Assembly (NCBI GenBank): GCA_003221085.1
Contig: QHUD01000037.1
Location: forward strand, 1 to 15,898
Direction: 5' to 3'
Length of the DNA stretch: 15,898 nucleotides
DNA from: Gemmatimonadota bacterium
GTDB taxonomy: Bacteria > Gemmatimonadota > Gemmatimonadetes > Gemmatimonadales > GWC2-71-9
Position numbers and translations under genes: made by a program. The notes beneath the pieces were generated by a model. That model saw nothing but the letters and a program-made list of their open reading frames with translations. It did no database searches and was not told where the DNA came from. Positions 1 through 7,730 of the stretch are shown here, in pieces; position 1 is the stretch's first letter, and each line of letters begins with the position of its first letter.

Positions 1-1572
1 GAGCTTGTCACTGGCATCGGTGGCCCGGGCGTCGAGGGCCGGGCGCCAGCGTGCCCGCCGGGCCACGCTCCCGGCGACCTCCACCTGGCCGCCTTTGACC
101 CCCACGTCCAGCACGGCGTCCAATACCGCTGACGGAGGCGCCGGCGGGCCCACCGCGGCCCGGAGGGCTTGCAGCGACATCCCTGGATCGAGCGGATGCT
201 CCTCGTGATAACGCCGGAGCACCTCCGCCAGCCGGCCCGCTTCGGCGATCACCGCTTGCCGGTCGACGACGGTCTCGGCCGACGCTAGCACGTTCTCCCC
301 CGCCTCCGCGATCACCGCGGTCACACGGTCGGGCGACACGCCGAGTCGCACGGCGAGGGTATCAATGCCGAGGCCCATGAGCCCGGCCTCGACGGCGAGG
401 ATCCCGAGCCGCTCCGCTGGTGCTTGCTCCGCCGCCACGCGACGCCGCCGCAACCGCGTGCGAGGCGGGGCGAACGGGTCGAGCACCACCCCTCCACCAA
501 TCGTGGTAACGGGTGAGAACGAGCGCAGCACAAACCGGTCTCCACCGCGGGCCACCACGGGGGTCTCGAGCATGAGGCGCGCGAGGCCACGTTGCCCGGG
601 GGCGATCGCGGATGTTTGCACCGCGCGGGCCAAGACTTCGGCTGTGCCGAGGTGCACGCGCACGCGGGTCCGTGAGGCGAGCGGCTTGCGGGCCGTGGGA
701 AGCAGCTCCGCGGCCACATCGATGAGCGTGGTGGCCTGCCAGCCGGGACCCGTGACGGCGACGTGGCCGCGCGCCAGCTCGCTCTTGTCCACGCCCACAA
801 GGGCCAGCGCGGTGCGCCGTCCCGGAACCGCCCGTGCGGCCGTCTCGCCATGAACTTCGATGGACCGGACCCGCCCCTCGCGGCCGAGCGGCAAGAGCCG
901 GACGGCGTCGCCCACCGCGACACTGCCGCTCCAGGTCGAGCCGGTGACGACGGTGCCCGCCCCCGCTACGGCGAACACCCGATCGATCGGCAGCCGGAAC
1001 AGGTCGTCGGACGGGCGCTCGACCAGGTCCGAAGCGACGCGCGCCAGGGCCTCGCGCAGCTCGGGCATCCCTTCTCCCGTGATCACCGACGTGGCGACGG
1101 CCGGATCCCAGCGCACGCGGCTCGCGGCGAGTCGCGTACTCACCTCGCCGCGCACGAGGTCGAGCCACTCGCCGTCCACCAGGTCGCGCTTGGTGATCAC
1201 GGGAATGCCCCGCCGGACGCCCAGCAGCTCGACGATCGCCAGGTGCTCCTCCGTCTGCGGCATGATTCCCTCGTCGGCCGCGATGACGAGCAGGGCGACG
1301 TCGATGCCGGTCGCCCCGGCCAGCATGTTGCGGACGAAACCTTCGTGACCGGGGACGTCGACGACACTCGCCTGAATCGCGTCGCCTAGCGGGAGGGGCG
1401 CGAACCCCAAATCGATGGTGATGCCCCGCCGCTTCTCCTCCTCCCAGCGGTCGGTATCGACGCCGGTGAGGGCTTTCACCAGGGCCGTCTTGCCGTGGTC
1501 GATGTGACCGGCGGTCCCGATTACGAAGCGGCGGAGGGGATCGGAGTGCGAGTGGCCGAAGGGGGCACCCAC
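1..1572 (-). CDS. selB: Selenocysteine-specific elongation factor SelB (3' end cut by window edge)
   Basis: SelB is the EF-Tu-like GTPase that carries Sec-tRNA to UGA codons marked by a SECIS RNA hairpin. Reading the minus strand from 1572 gives 524 codons with no stop before the edge. The G1 motif GHIDHGKT is at about residues 22-29, the G3 motif DVPGHEG at about 72-78, and TKRD in the G4 position at about 127-130. Further on, RSFSPVTTIGGGVVLDP is the typical SelB beta-barrel motif. The family is usually about 610-640 residues, so roughly the last 100 residues, the SECIS-binding winged helices, lie outside the window. The start is GTG at 1572: GGGAG lies 8 nt upstream and no other ATG, GTG or TTG fits before the GTPase domain. 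This start forces a 52-nt overlap with the end of recO and gives a 15-residue N-terminal extension. Identity is secure; the exact start is likely. Confidence 0.95.
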   Translation of the reverse strand, partial: MGAPFGHSHSDPLRRFVIGTAGHIDHGKTALVKALTGVDTDRWEEEKRRGITIDLGFAPLPLGDAIQASVVDVPGHEGFVRNMLAGATGIDVALLVIAADEGIMPQTEEHLAIVELLGVRRGIPVITKRDLVDGEWLDLVRGEVSTRLAASRVRWDPAVATSVITGEGMPELREALARVASDLVERPSDDLFRLPIDRVFAVAGAGTVVTGSTWSGSVAVGDAVRLLPLGREGRVRSIEVHGETAARAVPGRRTALALVGVDKSELARGHVAVTGPGWQATTLIDVAAELLPTARKPLASRTRVRVHLGTAEVLARAVQTSAIAPGQRGLARLMLETPVVARGGDRFVLRSFSPVTTIGGGVVLDPFAPPRTRLRRRRVAAEQAPAERLGILAVEAGLMGLGIDTLAVRLGVSPDRVTAVIAEAGENVLASAETVVDRQAVIAEAGRLAEVLRRYHEEHPLDPGMSLQALRAAVGPPAPPSAVLDAVLDVGVKGGQVEVAGSVARRARWRPALDARATDASDKL

Positions 1573-2342
1573 GCGTGACGCTCCCAGAAGTCCAGGGCGG
1601 AAAGTGAACCGGCCTCGGCGAGATGATAGCGCACAAATCGGGCGACGAGGCGGCGGTGAGCCGCGGCATGCGGCGGATCGAGTACGGGGAGGGGGATCTC
1701 CCCGCGGGGGTCGTTCAGCGCGAGCAGATCGCGGTATGCCTGGGGCGGCAGCCGGCTCGGCGGCTGGCGAGGGGAGGGCGCCTGCAGACAGCGCGGGCAG
1801 AGCACACCGCCATCGGCCACGCTGAACGGCACCGGCGCGTCGCCCGCCGGCTCGATCGCGGCGCCGTCGCGCGCGCAGGCCGTGAGCGACGGCTCGAAGC
1901 CCAGGACCGCCACGAGCCGCCACAGCGCCCGCATCGCCGTGACATCCGCACGTTCGAGGGGCGCGGCCTCGAGGGCATCGAGTGCGGCCGTGAGGGTGTC
2001 ATACGCCAGCGGGAGCGGCGACGGGGGCGTCATTTTGACCATGACCTCCGCGAGCGCCGCGGCGCCCGCGAACCGGCCAACGTCGCGGGCCAAGTCGCGC
2101 CGCAGGTTCACGAGATCGAAGGCGCCGAGGGTGTGGAGCTCGCGCGTCTCGCGGAAGTACAGCTGGGCCACCCCTTCGCTCAACAGCTCCAGCCCCGCCC
2201 CGAACCGGCTCTTGGGCCGCAGCGCGCCCTTCGCGATGGCACTCTGGACGCCCAGGTCCCGCGTGGCAAGCCGCACGACCTTGGACGTCTCGCTGTAGCG
2301 ATAGGTCTGGAGCACGACGGCGGGGGTGGTGACGAGGGACAT
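1521..2342 (-). CDS. recO: DNA repair protein RecO
   Basis: RecO is the RecFOR-pathway mediator that binds single-stranded DNA and helps load RecA at gaps. The 273 residues open with the family hallmark (TPAVVLQTYRYSETSKVV, about 6-23) of the N-terminal OB fold. The motif AKGALRPKSRFGAGLELL is at about 37-54. A helical domain follows, and then a partial zinc-ribbon region with Cys156, Cys182 and Cys185; only three cysteines are visible where the zinc-binding versions have four. The C-terminal YLLARFVRYHL-like helix is recognisable near 235-241. The ATG lies 2 nt after the stop of the upstream lipoprotein gene, and the 3' end overlaps selB by 52 nt. It therefore seems to be co-transcribed with, and perhaps translationally coupled to, the B12 operon. 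Length and domain order are normal for the family. Confidence 0.95.
   Translation of the reverse strand: MSLVTTPAVVLQTYRYSETSKVVRLATRDLGVQSAIAKGALRPKSRFGAGLELLSEGVAQLYFRETRELHTLGAFDLVNLRRDLARDVGRFAGAAALAEVMVKMTPPSPLPLAYDTLTAALDALEAAPLERADVTAMRALWRLVAVLGFEPSLTACARDGAAIEPAGDAPVPFSVADGGVLCPRCLQAPSPRQPPSRLPPQAYRDLLALNDPRGEIPLPVLDPPHAAAHRRLVARFVRYHLAEAGSLSALDFWERHAWVPPSATRTPIPSAAS
1581..1585 (-). promoter_or_regulatory. Shine-Dalgarno site of selB inside recO
   Basis: The minus strand reads GGGAG, 8 nt before the GTG at 1572. It lies inside the recO coding sequence and decides the selB start, because the SelB frame has no other conventional start codon in this region. Confidence 0.6.
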
Positions 2343-2344
2343 GG

Positions 2345-3409
2345 CTATTCCGTCGCGGCGACCGCGGCAGTGGTCGGGCCGCAGCCGACCGTCGCCGTGT
2401 GAATCTCGCGGTAATCGGGCGGCGCGGTCAGCACGTGGACGATGCCGCGGGTAACGGCACAGAGTTCGGGCGGGACGGGGCCGGCGTCCACGGCATAAAC
2501 GCGACCGCGCAGGTCAATCGCCAGGCCCGAGACGCCGTGACCGGCGGGCTTGACGCCGTTTCCCGGACCACGCGTGATCGCCCGGATAGACGTGTTCACC
2601 TCGAGGATGCCCTCAGCAGCCGAGGCGACCAGCAGCCGACTCCCGGCCGGGTGAAACGCCGCGGCCCCGGGTGACTCCCCCAGTCCGTTCAGCACCGCGA
2701 TCTCCGTCCGACTCTTCGGGTCCACGATCGACAGCTTCCCATCGGCCGCTCCGGCGTGGCCGGACGCGATCACGTACAACAAGCTGTCGTCTCCGACGAC
2801 GGCAAACCGCGCATTGGTCCCCGTGAGCGGAATCGAATCGCGGGTCGTGAAGCTGCAGCAGTCGAACGACGTGAGCCAGCTCGGGCCCGCCGGCGCGGCA
2901 CCCGAAAGATTGGCGTTGACGACGAACACCCGCGTGCCGACGACCGCCACCGCCAGCGGGTGGGCGCCAACCGCCATGCTCCCCGTGTCGCCCCTCACGT
3001 AGTTGAGCCGCGTGACCGTGTTGAGGTTAGGGTTTGCGATCCAGGCGATCGAGTCGTCCTGAATGGCGACTCCGGTCGCTCCCGATCCCGCAGCAAGAGC
3101 AATCACGTAGTCGGGCTGCACGCATAGGGCTCCTGGGCCGCAGGGCCCGAGCAGGCGATCGACGCCGAGGGCGTCCGCCTGTCCCAGCGGGACCAGGAAC
3201 ACGTTGCCGCGGCCGTCGATCGTGCTCGGGGTCGCGCTGCCGCGCTGCCAATCCCGCGTGGACACGGTGAAGTCCGTGGCGGACACGAGCGAGAGCGTGC
3301 GGTCGCCCCCGTTGACGACGCCGATCACCTGCCCGGTCGAGCTCTTCTGCTCGAGCGCGTCGCTGCACCCAGTCGCGAACGTGAGCGCGAGGAAGAGGAG
3401 TCGTCTCAT
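2345..3409 (-). CDS. Beta-propeller-like lipoprotein, candidate BtuG-type surface B12-capture protein
   Basis: The 354-residue product has a short signal peptide and a lipobox-like sequence ending FATGC, with Cys15 as the putative lipidated residue. Position +2 is Ser rather than Asp, which fits outer-membrane sorting. The mature part consists of repeated short beta-strand units of YVTN/YncE type, for example GQVIGVVNGGDRTLSLV, IAWIANPNLNTVTRLNY, RVFVVNANL, GKLSIVDPKSRTEIAVL, RLLVASAAEGILEV and GRVYAVDAG, as expected of a six- or seven-bladed propeller. It is the last B12-type gene behind the cobalamin riboswitch and shares an ATGA overlap with the DUF71 gene. In Bacteroides, BtuG is a surface lipoprotein with a seven-bladed propeller that binds B12 extremely tightly and caps BtuB. 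Fold and location here match, but sequence homology to BtuG is an inference I could not test. A generic propeller lipoprotein is the alternative. Confidence 0.6.
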   Translation of the reverse strand: MRRLLFLALTFATGCSDALEQKSSTGQVIGVVNGGDRTLSLVSATDFTVSTRDWQRGSATPSTIDGRGNVFLVPLGQADALGVDRLLGPCGPGALCVQPDYVIALAAGSGATGVAIQDDSIAWIANPNLNTVTRLNYVRGDTGSMAVGAHPLAVAVVGTRVFVVNANLSGAAPAGPSWLTSFDCCSFTTRDSIPLTGTNARFAVVGDDSLLYVIASGHAGAADGKLSIVDPKSRTEIAVLNGLGESPGAAAFHPAGSRLLVASAAEGILEVNTSIRAITRGPGNGVKPAGHGVSGLAIDLRGRVYAVDAGPVPPELCAVTRGIVHVLTAPPDYREIHTATVGCGPTTAAVAATE

Positions 3410-4089
3410 CGGGAAGCAGTCTCCACAAGGTCACAATATACGAAGCGGCCGTCTCGCACGACGACCTCGCCCCGCTGGCAACGCGCCGGCTCGCGCAGAC
3501 CCGGACCCGCGTACACGAAGGTGTGAAACTCGCCATTCTCCCCGCACGGATCGACCTCCGGGGGGAGGTGGTGCAGCAGGTCGGCGTCGAACTCCCGCCC
3601 TGCGAATTCACCAGCGAGCTGCGCGGAATCCACGCACACGAGCGCGGCGCGGTATCCCGCCCGGACGAACTCGTGCGCAAGAGCCCGCGTATCGCGCCGC
3701 CACAGCGGAAACAGTCCCCGCATGCCAATCCGCGCCAGCATGCGCTCCCGATACGCCCGGATGTCTGCGAGAAACAGGTCGCCAAAGACGACGCTGTCGA
3801 GCCCCGCGCTCCGGGTCCGGAGCGCCGCAATGGCCACGCCCATGTTCGCTTCATACTCGTCATTCGAGGCGCCGGGCGAGATGACGACCTCTTCGAGAGG
3901 CAGTCCGAGCGACTCGGCCTGGCGGCGCAGCAGCGCGCGGCGAACCCCGTGCATGCTGATCCGGTCGTATTCGGCCGTCACCGTGGTGAGGAGCGCCGCC
4001 ACCCGGTAGCGCCCGTCGCGCTGGATTTCCCGCAAGGCGAGCGCGCTGTCCTTCCCGCCGCTCCACGCGACGAGGACGTTCTGGAGCAC
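3406..4089 (-). CDS. DUF71/COG2102 PP-loop ATPase, B12-salvage type
   Basis: The family (Diphthami_syn_2, ATP_bind_4) uses an N-type PP-loop ATPase fold to adenylate a substrate. The 227 residues contain the PP-loop SGGKDS at 10-15, MHGVRR at 46-51, VVFGDLFLADIRAYRE at about 100-115 and the family signature GENGEFHT at 183-190. Archaeal and eukaryotic members (Dph6) amidate diphthine on EF-2, which bacteria lack. A bacterial subgroup was predicted by comparative genomics to act in B12 salvage, and the location in a cobalamin-riboswitch operon fits this. The open frame extends to 4269, but that extension only overlaps the upstream gene in another frame. GTG at 4089 is preferred: it puts the PP-loop at the usual distance and follows the upstream stop by one base. 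The stop overlaps the next gene as ATGA. The YjgF-like domains of yeast Dph6 are absent. The actual substrate is unknown. Confidence 0.85.
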   Translation of the reverse strand: MLQNVLVAWSGGKDSALALREIQRDGRYRVAALLTTVTAEYDRISMHGVRRALLRRQAESLGLPLEEVVISPGASNDEYEANMGVAIAALRTRSAGLDSVVFGDLFLADIRAYRERMLARIGMRGLFPLWRRDTRALAHEFVRAGYRAALVCVDSAQLAGEFAGREFDADLLHHLPPEVDPCGENGEFHTFVYAGPGLREPARCQRGEVVVRDGRFVYCDLVETASR

Positions 4090-4090
4090 G

Positions 4091-5014
4091 TCAGTGCCCG
4101 ACCCGACGCGCCCGCCCTGCGCTCGAGACCTCCGGGAAGAGGTCGGGATGGAGGAGCCCGGCGAGCAGCTCCACGCCGTCGGCGATCCGGGGCCCGGGAC
4201 GGCTGAAGTGCGCCGTGGCGTCGACCGCGTAGGCGCGCGCGGAGCGGATGGCCCGCGGCGCCACCGCACAAAGCGACGCGCGGTAGGAATGCGCGTCGGC
4301 GCATGCCGCGGCGAGGTCGAAGCCGCAGGGCATCACCAACAGGACGTCCGGGTCCAGACCGGCCAGGTCCTCCCAGCGCACGGTGAACGAGGGCCGCCCC
4401 GCGATTCCGCGCTGCAGGTTCCCGCCGGCCAGGGCGACCATCTCGGGCACCCAATGGCCCGGGACGAACGGCGGCTCGAGCCACTCGAGCGCGAGGACGC
4501 GCGGCGCGAGCCGGCCTGCGACGCGCGCGCGCACGGATGCGATGCGCCGCTCGATGTCGCGGACGCACTGTTCCCCGCGCTCGGACACTCCACCCGCTCG
4601 TCCCACCACGCGAATCGTCGTGAGCACGCCAGCGACGTCGTGCGCGTCCAACGCGATGACCGCGGGGCAGGAGGCGAGGCCAAGGGCCGCAGCCTCCGCC
4701 TCGCGCGTCGGCACTGCGCACACCTCGCACATACCCTGCGTGAGCAGCAGATCGGGTCCGAGGGCGGCCAGGCGCTCGGTATCGACCTCGTACACGCTGC
4801 CGAACTCGCGGAGTGCGTGCCGCACGGCGGCGTCGATCTCGCCGCTCGAGAGCCCGTCAAGTCCGAACCGTGGACGGGTGAGGACCGGTTTAGTGCGAGC
4901 GGCCGAGGGGTGGTCGCAGCCATGCGATACACCCACCACGCAATCGCCCAGCCCGAGCGCATACGCGATCTCCGTCGCGCTGGGGAGCAGTGAGGCGATC
5001 CGGGCCACGCTCAC
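4091..5014 (-). CDS. Cytoplasmic BtuF-like cobalamin-binding protein (no signal peptide)
   Basis: The 307 residues belong to the periplasmic-binding-protein fold of the BtuF/FepB type (COG0614). The BtuF opening motif RIASLLPSATEIAYALGLG starts at residue 5, so there is no room for a signal peptide or lipobox. The product is therefore expected in the cytoplasm. Characteristic motifs are TQGMCEVCAVP (Cys96 and Cys99) and LEWLEPPFVPGHWVPEM at about 178-192, followed by AGG. I recognise these as features of a conserved leaderless cobalamin-binding-protein subfamily. The start is GTG, overlapping the btuB stop as GTGA; the stop lies one base before the DUF71 start. It differs from the secreted BtuF in the same operon, which carries a lipobox. 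A role as intracellular cobalamin or corrinoid carrier, or as partner of the DUF71 enzyme, is inference from context. Confidence 0.85.
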   Translation of the reverse strand: MSVARIASLLPSATEIAYALGLGDCVVGVSHGCDHPSAARTKPVLTRPRFGLDGLSSGEIDAAVRHALREFGSVYEVDTERLAALGPDLLLTQGMCEVCAVPTREAEAAALGLASCPAVIALDAHDVAGVLTTIRVVGRAGGVSERGEQCVRDIERRIASVRARVAGRLAPRVLALEWLEPPFVPGHWVPEMVALAGGNLQRGIAGRPSFTVRWEDLAGLDPDVLLVMPCGFDLAAACADAHSYRASLCAVAPRAIRSARAYAVDATAHFSRPGPRIADGVELLAGLLHPDLFPEVSSAGRARRVGH

Positions 5015-6930
5015 GGGGCGCCGAAACGGAGCTCACCGCCGACGAAAACGCTGCGCCGCCGCGCCGGGAAGTTTGTCACCTCCTGGTACGAGCGGTCGAA
5101 CAGGTTCTCCACCCTGCCGACGACGGCAAGGCCCGGCACGCCGCCCTGCGGCCGCAGCAGGTCGAGCTGACCGGCGAGGTCCACGCGCGTATACGATGGA
5201 AGCGTGTCGCGTCGGAACGTCCTGTAGTCGACGTCCGGCCGCCGCCCCGTGTAGAGCACGGTCAGCGTCACACTGCCGCGCTCCCCCTGCCGGTACGAGA
5301 GCCCCAGGCTCGCAGAGTGCCATGGCCGTCGGAGGAGCGGCTGCCCCGTGAGGAACAAGGCGGTCGACCCGGTGTCGGCCCCGCCCCTGGTGACCCGCGT
5401 GTCGAGGAACGTATACCCGGCCGTGACATGGACCGCCCCCCCCAGTGCCGCCTCCGAGGCTACCTCGAGGCCTCGAGCGTTGGCGCCGGGAACGTTGAGG
5501 TAGTTGTACCTGACGCTGTCCGATCCGTTGTAATCGATGAGGTCGCGGAAGCGTTGATCGAAATAGGTCGCCCGCACGCTGACCCCGGTCCCGGCGATGT
5601 GGTGCTCCAGGCCCGCTTCCCACGTGAAGGAGTGCTCCGGCTGCAGGTCAGGGTTCCCGCGCACAAACCCGGTTGCGTAGGTCTCAAAGAAGTTCGGCTC
5701 CTTGAATCCGGTCCCAACGGACGCGATGGCCCGCGTGTTCCCGTGAAGCCGGAGCGACACGCCTCCCCGGTACGTGGCATACATGCCGAAGCGCTGGTTG
5801 TCGTCGAGCCTCGCGCCCAGCGTCAGGCTGAACACTCGCTCCAGGTCCGTGACGAGCTGCAGGTACGCCGCGCCGTCGTCGCGCGACCGCGACCTGTCCA
5901 GCGTAGTCCCTTGCATCGTTTCGTGCTCGAATGCGCCCCCGACCGTCACGACGTCGCCACTTGAGAGTCGCACGTTCACTCGACTGTCGAGCCCCGCGCG
6001 CGTCACCCAGTCCGAGCTCGAGTATGGGAAGGTGGTCGAGTCGCTCGGACCGTTCGGCGCGATGGCGTACTGCGCGTTGTCGCGGTGCCACGTACCTGTC
6101 ACGCGACTCTCGACGTGGTCCGAGAAGACGTGGCCCAGATCGATCCCGACGGACGGGCCGCGGTCGAGCTGGTGCTGGTTATTGCTCACCAGGGCGCCGC
6201 TGCCGTCCGTCGGGAAGTGATAGAGGGCGTCGCCGTATCGGACGGACAGCGCCGCGTCCGTGCGCGCGTCGGGCCGGAGCCGCACGCGACCGCTCAGGAC
6301 GTCGTTCCGGTAGTGGTTGTTGAACCGATAGGTCCCGTCGCTCGCGAAGCGCGACAGGCTGAGGGCGTACCCCACGCGGTCATCGCCGCCGGACGCGGTC
6401 ACGTCGACGGCATTGGTCGCATAGGTGCCGCCTCCGAAGGCGACCCGGGCGCGCGGCGCGCCGCGTCCCTCGCGTGTGAAGATCTGCACCACGCCCGTCA
6501 CCGCATCCGAGCCGTACAGCACGCTCGTCGGACCGCGCACGACTTCGATCCGCTCGACGTTGTCGGTCGTCAGGTTCGCGAAGTCGTAGCTGCCTCCGGG
6601 AGCGTTCTGCGGCACGCCGTCGATGAGCACCTTCACGTAATCGCTCTCGCCGCCGCGCAGGAACAGCGACGTCTGGCCGCCCCAGGGGCCCGTCGTGACC
6701 ACCGTCGCCGCGGGGACGATGCGCAGCGCTTCGCCGACCGTGCGGAGTCCCTGCTCCCGCAGCCGGGCACCGCTGATCACGGTGACCGACGTAGGCAGGG
6801 CGTCGGCACGCATGGGCAGGCGCGTCGCCGTGACCACCACCGGCGCGAGCGTAACGGTATCCGGGCGTTGCTGCGCAGCGAGCACCATGGGGAAGACGAC
6901 GGGCGCCAGCGCCCCCAGCCACTGTCTCAT
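5011..6930 (-). CDS. btuB: TonB-dependent outer-membrane receptor, BtuB-like (vitamin B12)
   Basis: This is the outer-membrane active transporter for cobalamin, energised by TonB-ExbBD. The 639 residues start with a signal peptide (hydrophobic 5-19, cleavage probably after LAA at about 19). A TonB-box region DTVTLAPVVVTATR follows at about 24-37. The plug domain at about 38-155 carries LFLRGGESDYVKVLIDGVP and IEVVRGPTSVLYGSDAVTGVV. The rest is a beta-barrel of alternating strands, compatible with 22 strands. The open frame reaches 7002, but ATG at 6930 is the start: it has a strong AAGGAG site 8 nt away and is followed directly by a signal peptide. The start overlaps the btuD stop as ATGA and the stop overlaps the next gene as GTGA. 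Cobalamin specificity rests on the riboswitch and BtuFCD neighbours; iron-siderophore receptors share the fold. Confidence 0.92.
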   Translation of the reverse strand: MRQWLGALAPVVFPMVLAAQQRPDTVTLAPVVVTATRLPMRADALPTSVTVISGARLREQGLRTVGEALRIVPAATVVTTGPWGGQTSLFLRGGESDYVKVLIDGVPQNAPGGSYDFANLTTDNVERIEVVRGPTSVLYGSDAVTGVVQIFTREGRGAPRARVAFGGGTYATNAVDVTASGGDDRVGYALSLSRFASDGTYRFNNHYRNDVLSGRVRLRPDARTDAALSVRYGDALYHFPTDGSGALVSNNQHQLDRGPSVGIDLGHVFSDHVESRVTGTWHRDNAQYAIAPNGPSDSTTFPYSSSDWVTRAGLDSRVNVRLSSGDVVTVGGAFEHETMQGTTLDRSRSRDDGAAYLQLVTDLERVFSLTLGARLDDNQRFGMYATYRGGVSLRLHGNTRAIASVGTGFKEPNFFETYATGFVRGNPDLQPEHSFTWEAGLEHHIAGTGVSVRATYFDQRFRDLIDYNGSDSVRYNYLNVPGANARGLEVASEAALGGAVHVTAGYTFLDTRVTRGGADTGSTALFLTGQPLLRRPWHSASLGLSYRQGERGSVTLTVLYTGRRPDVDYRTFRRDTLPSYTRVDLAGQLDLLRPQGGVPGLAVVGRVENLFDRSYQEVTNFPARRRSVFVGGELRFGAP

Positions 6931-7730
6931 GGATGGTTCTCCTTCTTGCGCAGAGGGATCATCTGTGGTCGTCCTTCGAACACCGACATGACGACCGGCC
7001 ACTGAAACACGGCGGCCGCGGTCTCCCGCGTCAGGACGTCGCCGGGGGCGCCGCGCGCGACGGCCCGTCCTTCGGCGAGGATCAGGACCTGATCGGCGAA
7101 GCGCGCCGCCAGATTCACGTGGTGCGTGATCAGGAGCGCCGCGAGCCCGTGTCCGTCCACCAGCGCGCGCACCAGCTCGAACAGCTCCATCTCGTGCCGC
7201 AGGTCGAGCGATGCCGTGGGCTCGTCGAGCACGAGGAGCTTCGGCTCCTGGGCCAGGGCCCGGGCGACCCGGACGCGCTGGTATTCGCCGCCCGAGAGCG
7301 TCCAGAGCCAGCGGTCCCTCAGGTCCACCGCATCGCAGGCGACCAGCGCCCGATCGACCGCTGCTCGGTCCACCGCGCGCACGCCACCGAACAGCGAGAG
7401 GTGCGGGTACCGGCCCAGGAGCACGGTCTCGTGCACCCGCTGCGGGAACAGGTTCTCCTCGCGCTGCGGCACGACGCCTACGACGCGCGCGAGGTCCCGG
7501 CGGGGCCAGTCACCCGCCGGTCGAGCGAGGATCTCGACACGCCCTGCGCGGGGTGGGACCAGTCCGAGCGCCGCCCGGAGCAGCGTGGTTTTTCCACTGC
7601 CGTTCGGCCCGAGCAGGGCGTGAAACTCGCCCGCGCGCACCTCGAGCGAGACGTCCCGCAGGGCGTCGCGCGGGGCGTTCGTATAGCGGCAGGTGAGATC
7701 GCCGACGGCGACGATCAGCTCACGGTCCAT
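6927..7730 (-). CDS. btuD: Cobalamin ABC transporter ATP-binding protein BtuD
   Basis: This is the ATPase subunit of the BtuCDF importer, acting on the cytoplasmic side of the inner membrane. The 267 residues have Walker A GPNGSGKT (41-48), Q-loop Gln89 in VVPQRE, ABC signature LSGGEYQ (145-151), Walker B LLVLDE (165-170) and H-loop His203 in ITHH. It belongs to the FecE/BtuD branch. The ATG lies inside the 3' end of btuC, a 16-nt overlap, and the stop overlaps the btuB start as ATGA; both suggest translational coupling. The C-terminal tail of about 20 residues after the H-loop domain (VMSVFEGRPQMIPL) is typical of this branch. All catalytic residues are present. Confidence 0.95.
   Translation of the reverse strand: MDRELIVAVGDLTCRYTNAPRDALRDVSLEVRAGEFHALLGPNGSGKTTLLRAALGLVPPRAGRVEILARPAGDWPRRDLARVVGVVPQREENLFPQRVHETVLLGRYPHLSLFGGVRAVDRAAVDRALVACDAVDLRDRWLWTLSGGEYQRVRVARALAQEPKLLVLDEPTASLDLRHEMELFELVRALVDGHGLAALLITHHVNLAARFADQVLILAEGRAVARGAPGDVLTRETAAAVFQWPVVMSVFEGRPQMIPLRKKENHP
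6937..6944 (-). promoter_or_regulatory. Strong Shine-Dalgarno site of btuB
   Basis: The minus strand reads AAGGAGAA, ending 6 nt before the ATG at 6930 (AGGAG core 8 nt away). It lies within the last codons of btuD and settles the btuB start against the longer open frame that begins at 7002. Confidence 0.7.

Noticed and set aside
362..1669. 435-codon open frame on the minus strand
   Set aside because: It overlaps selB in another frame, is Arg/Gly-rich and lacks motifs, whereas the SelB frame has complete GTPase motifs.
4090..4269. N-terminal extension of the DUF71 protein to 4269
   Set aside because: The extra 60 residues are Arg/Ser/Pro-rich shadow of the overlapping BtuF-like gene; GTG at 4089 places the PP-loop normally.
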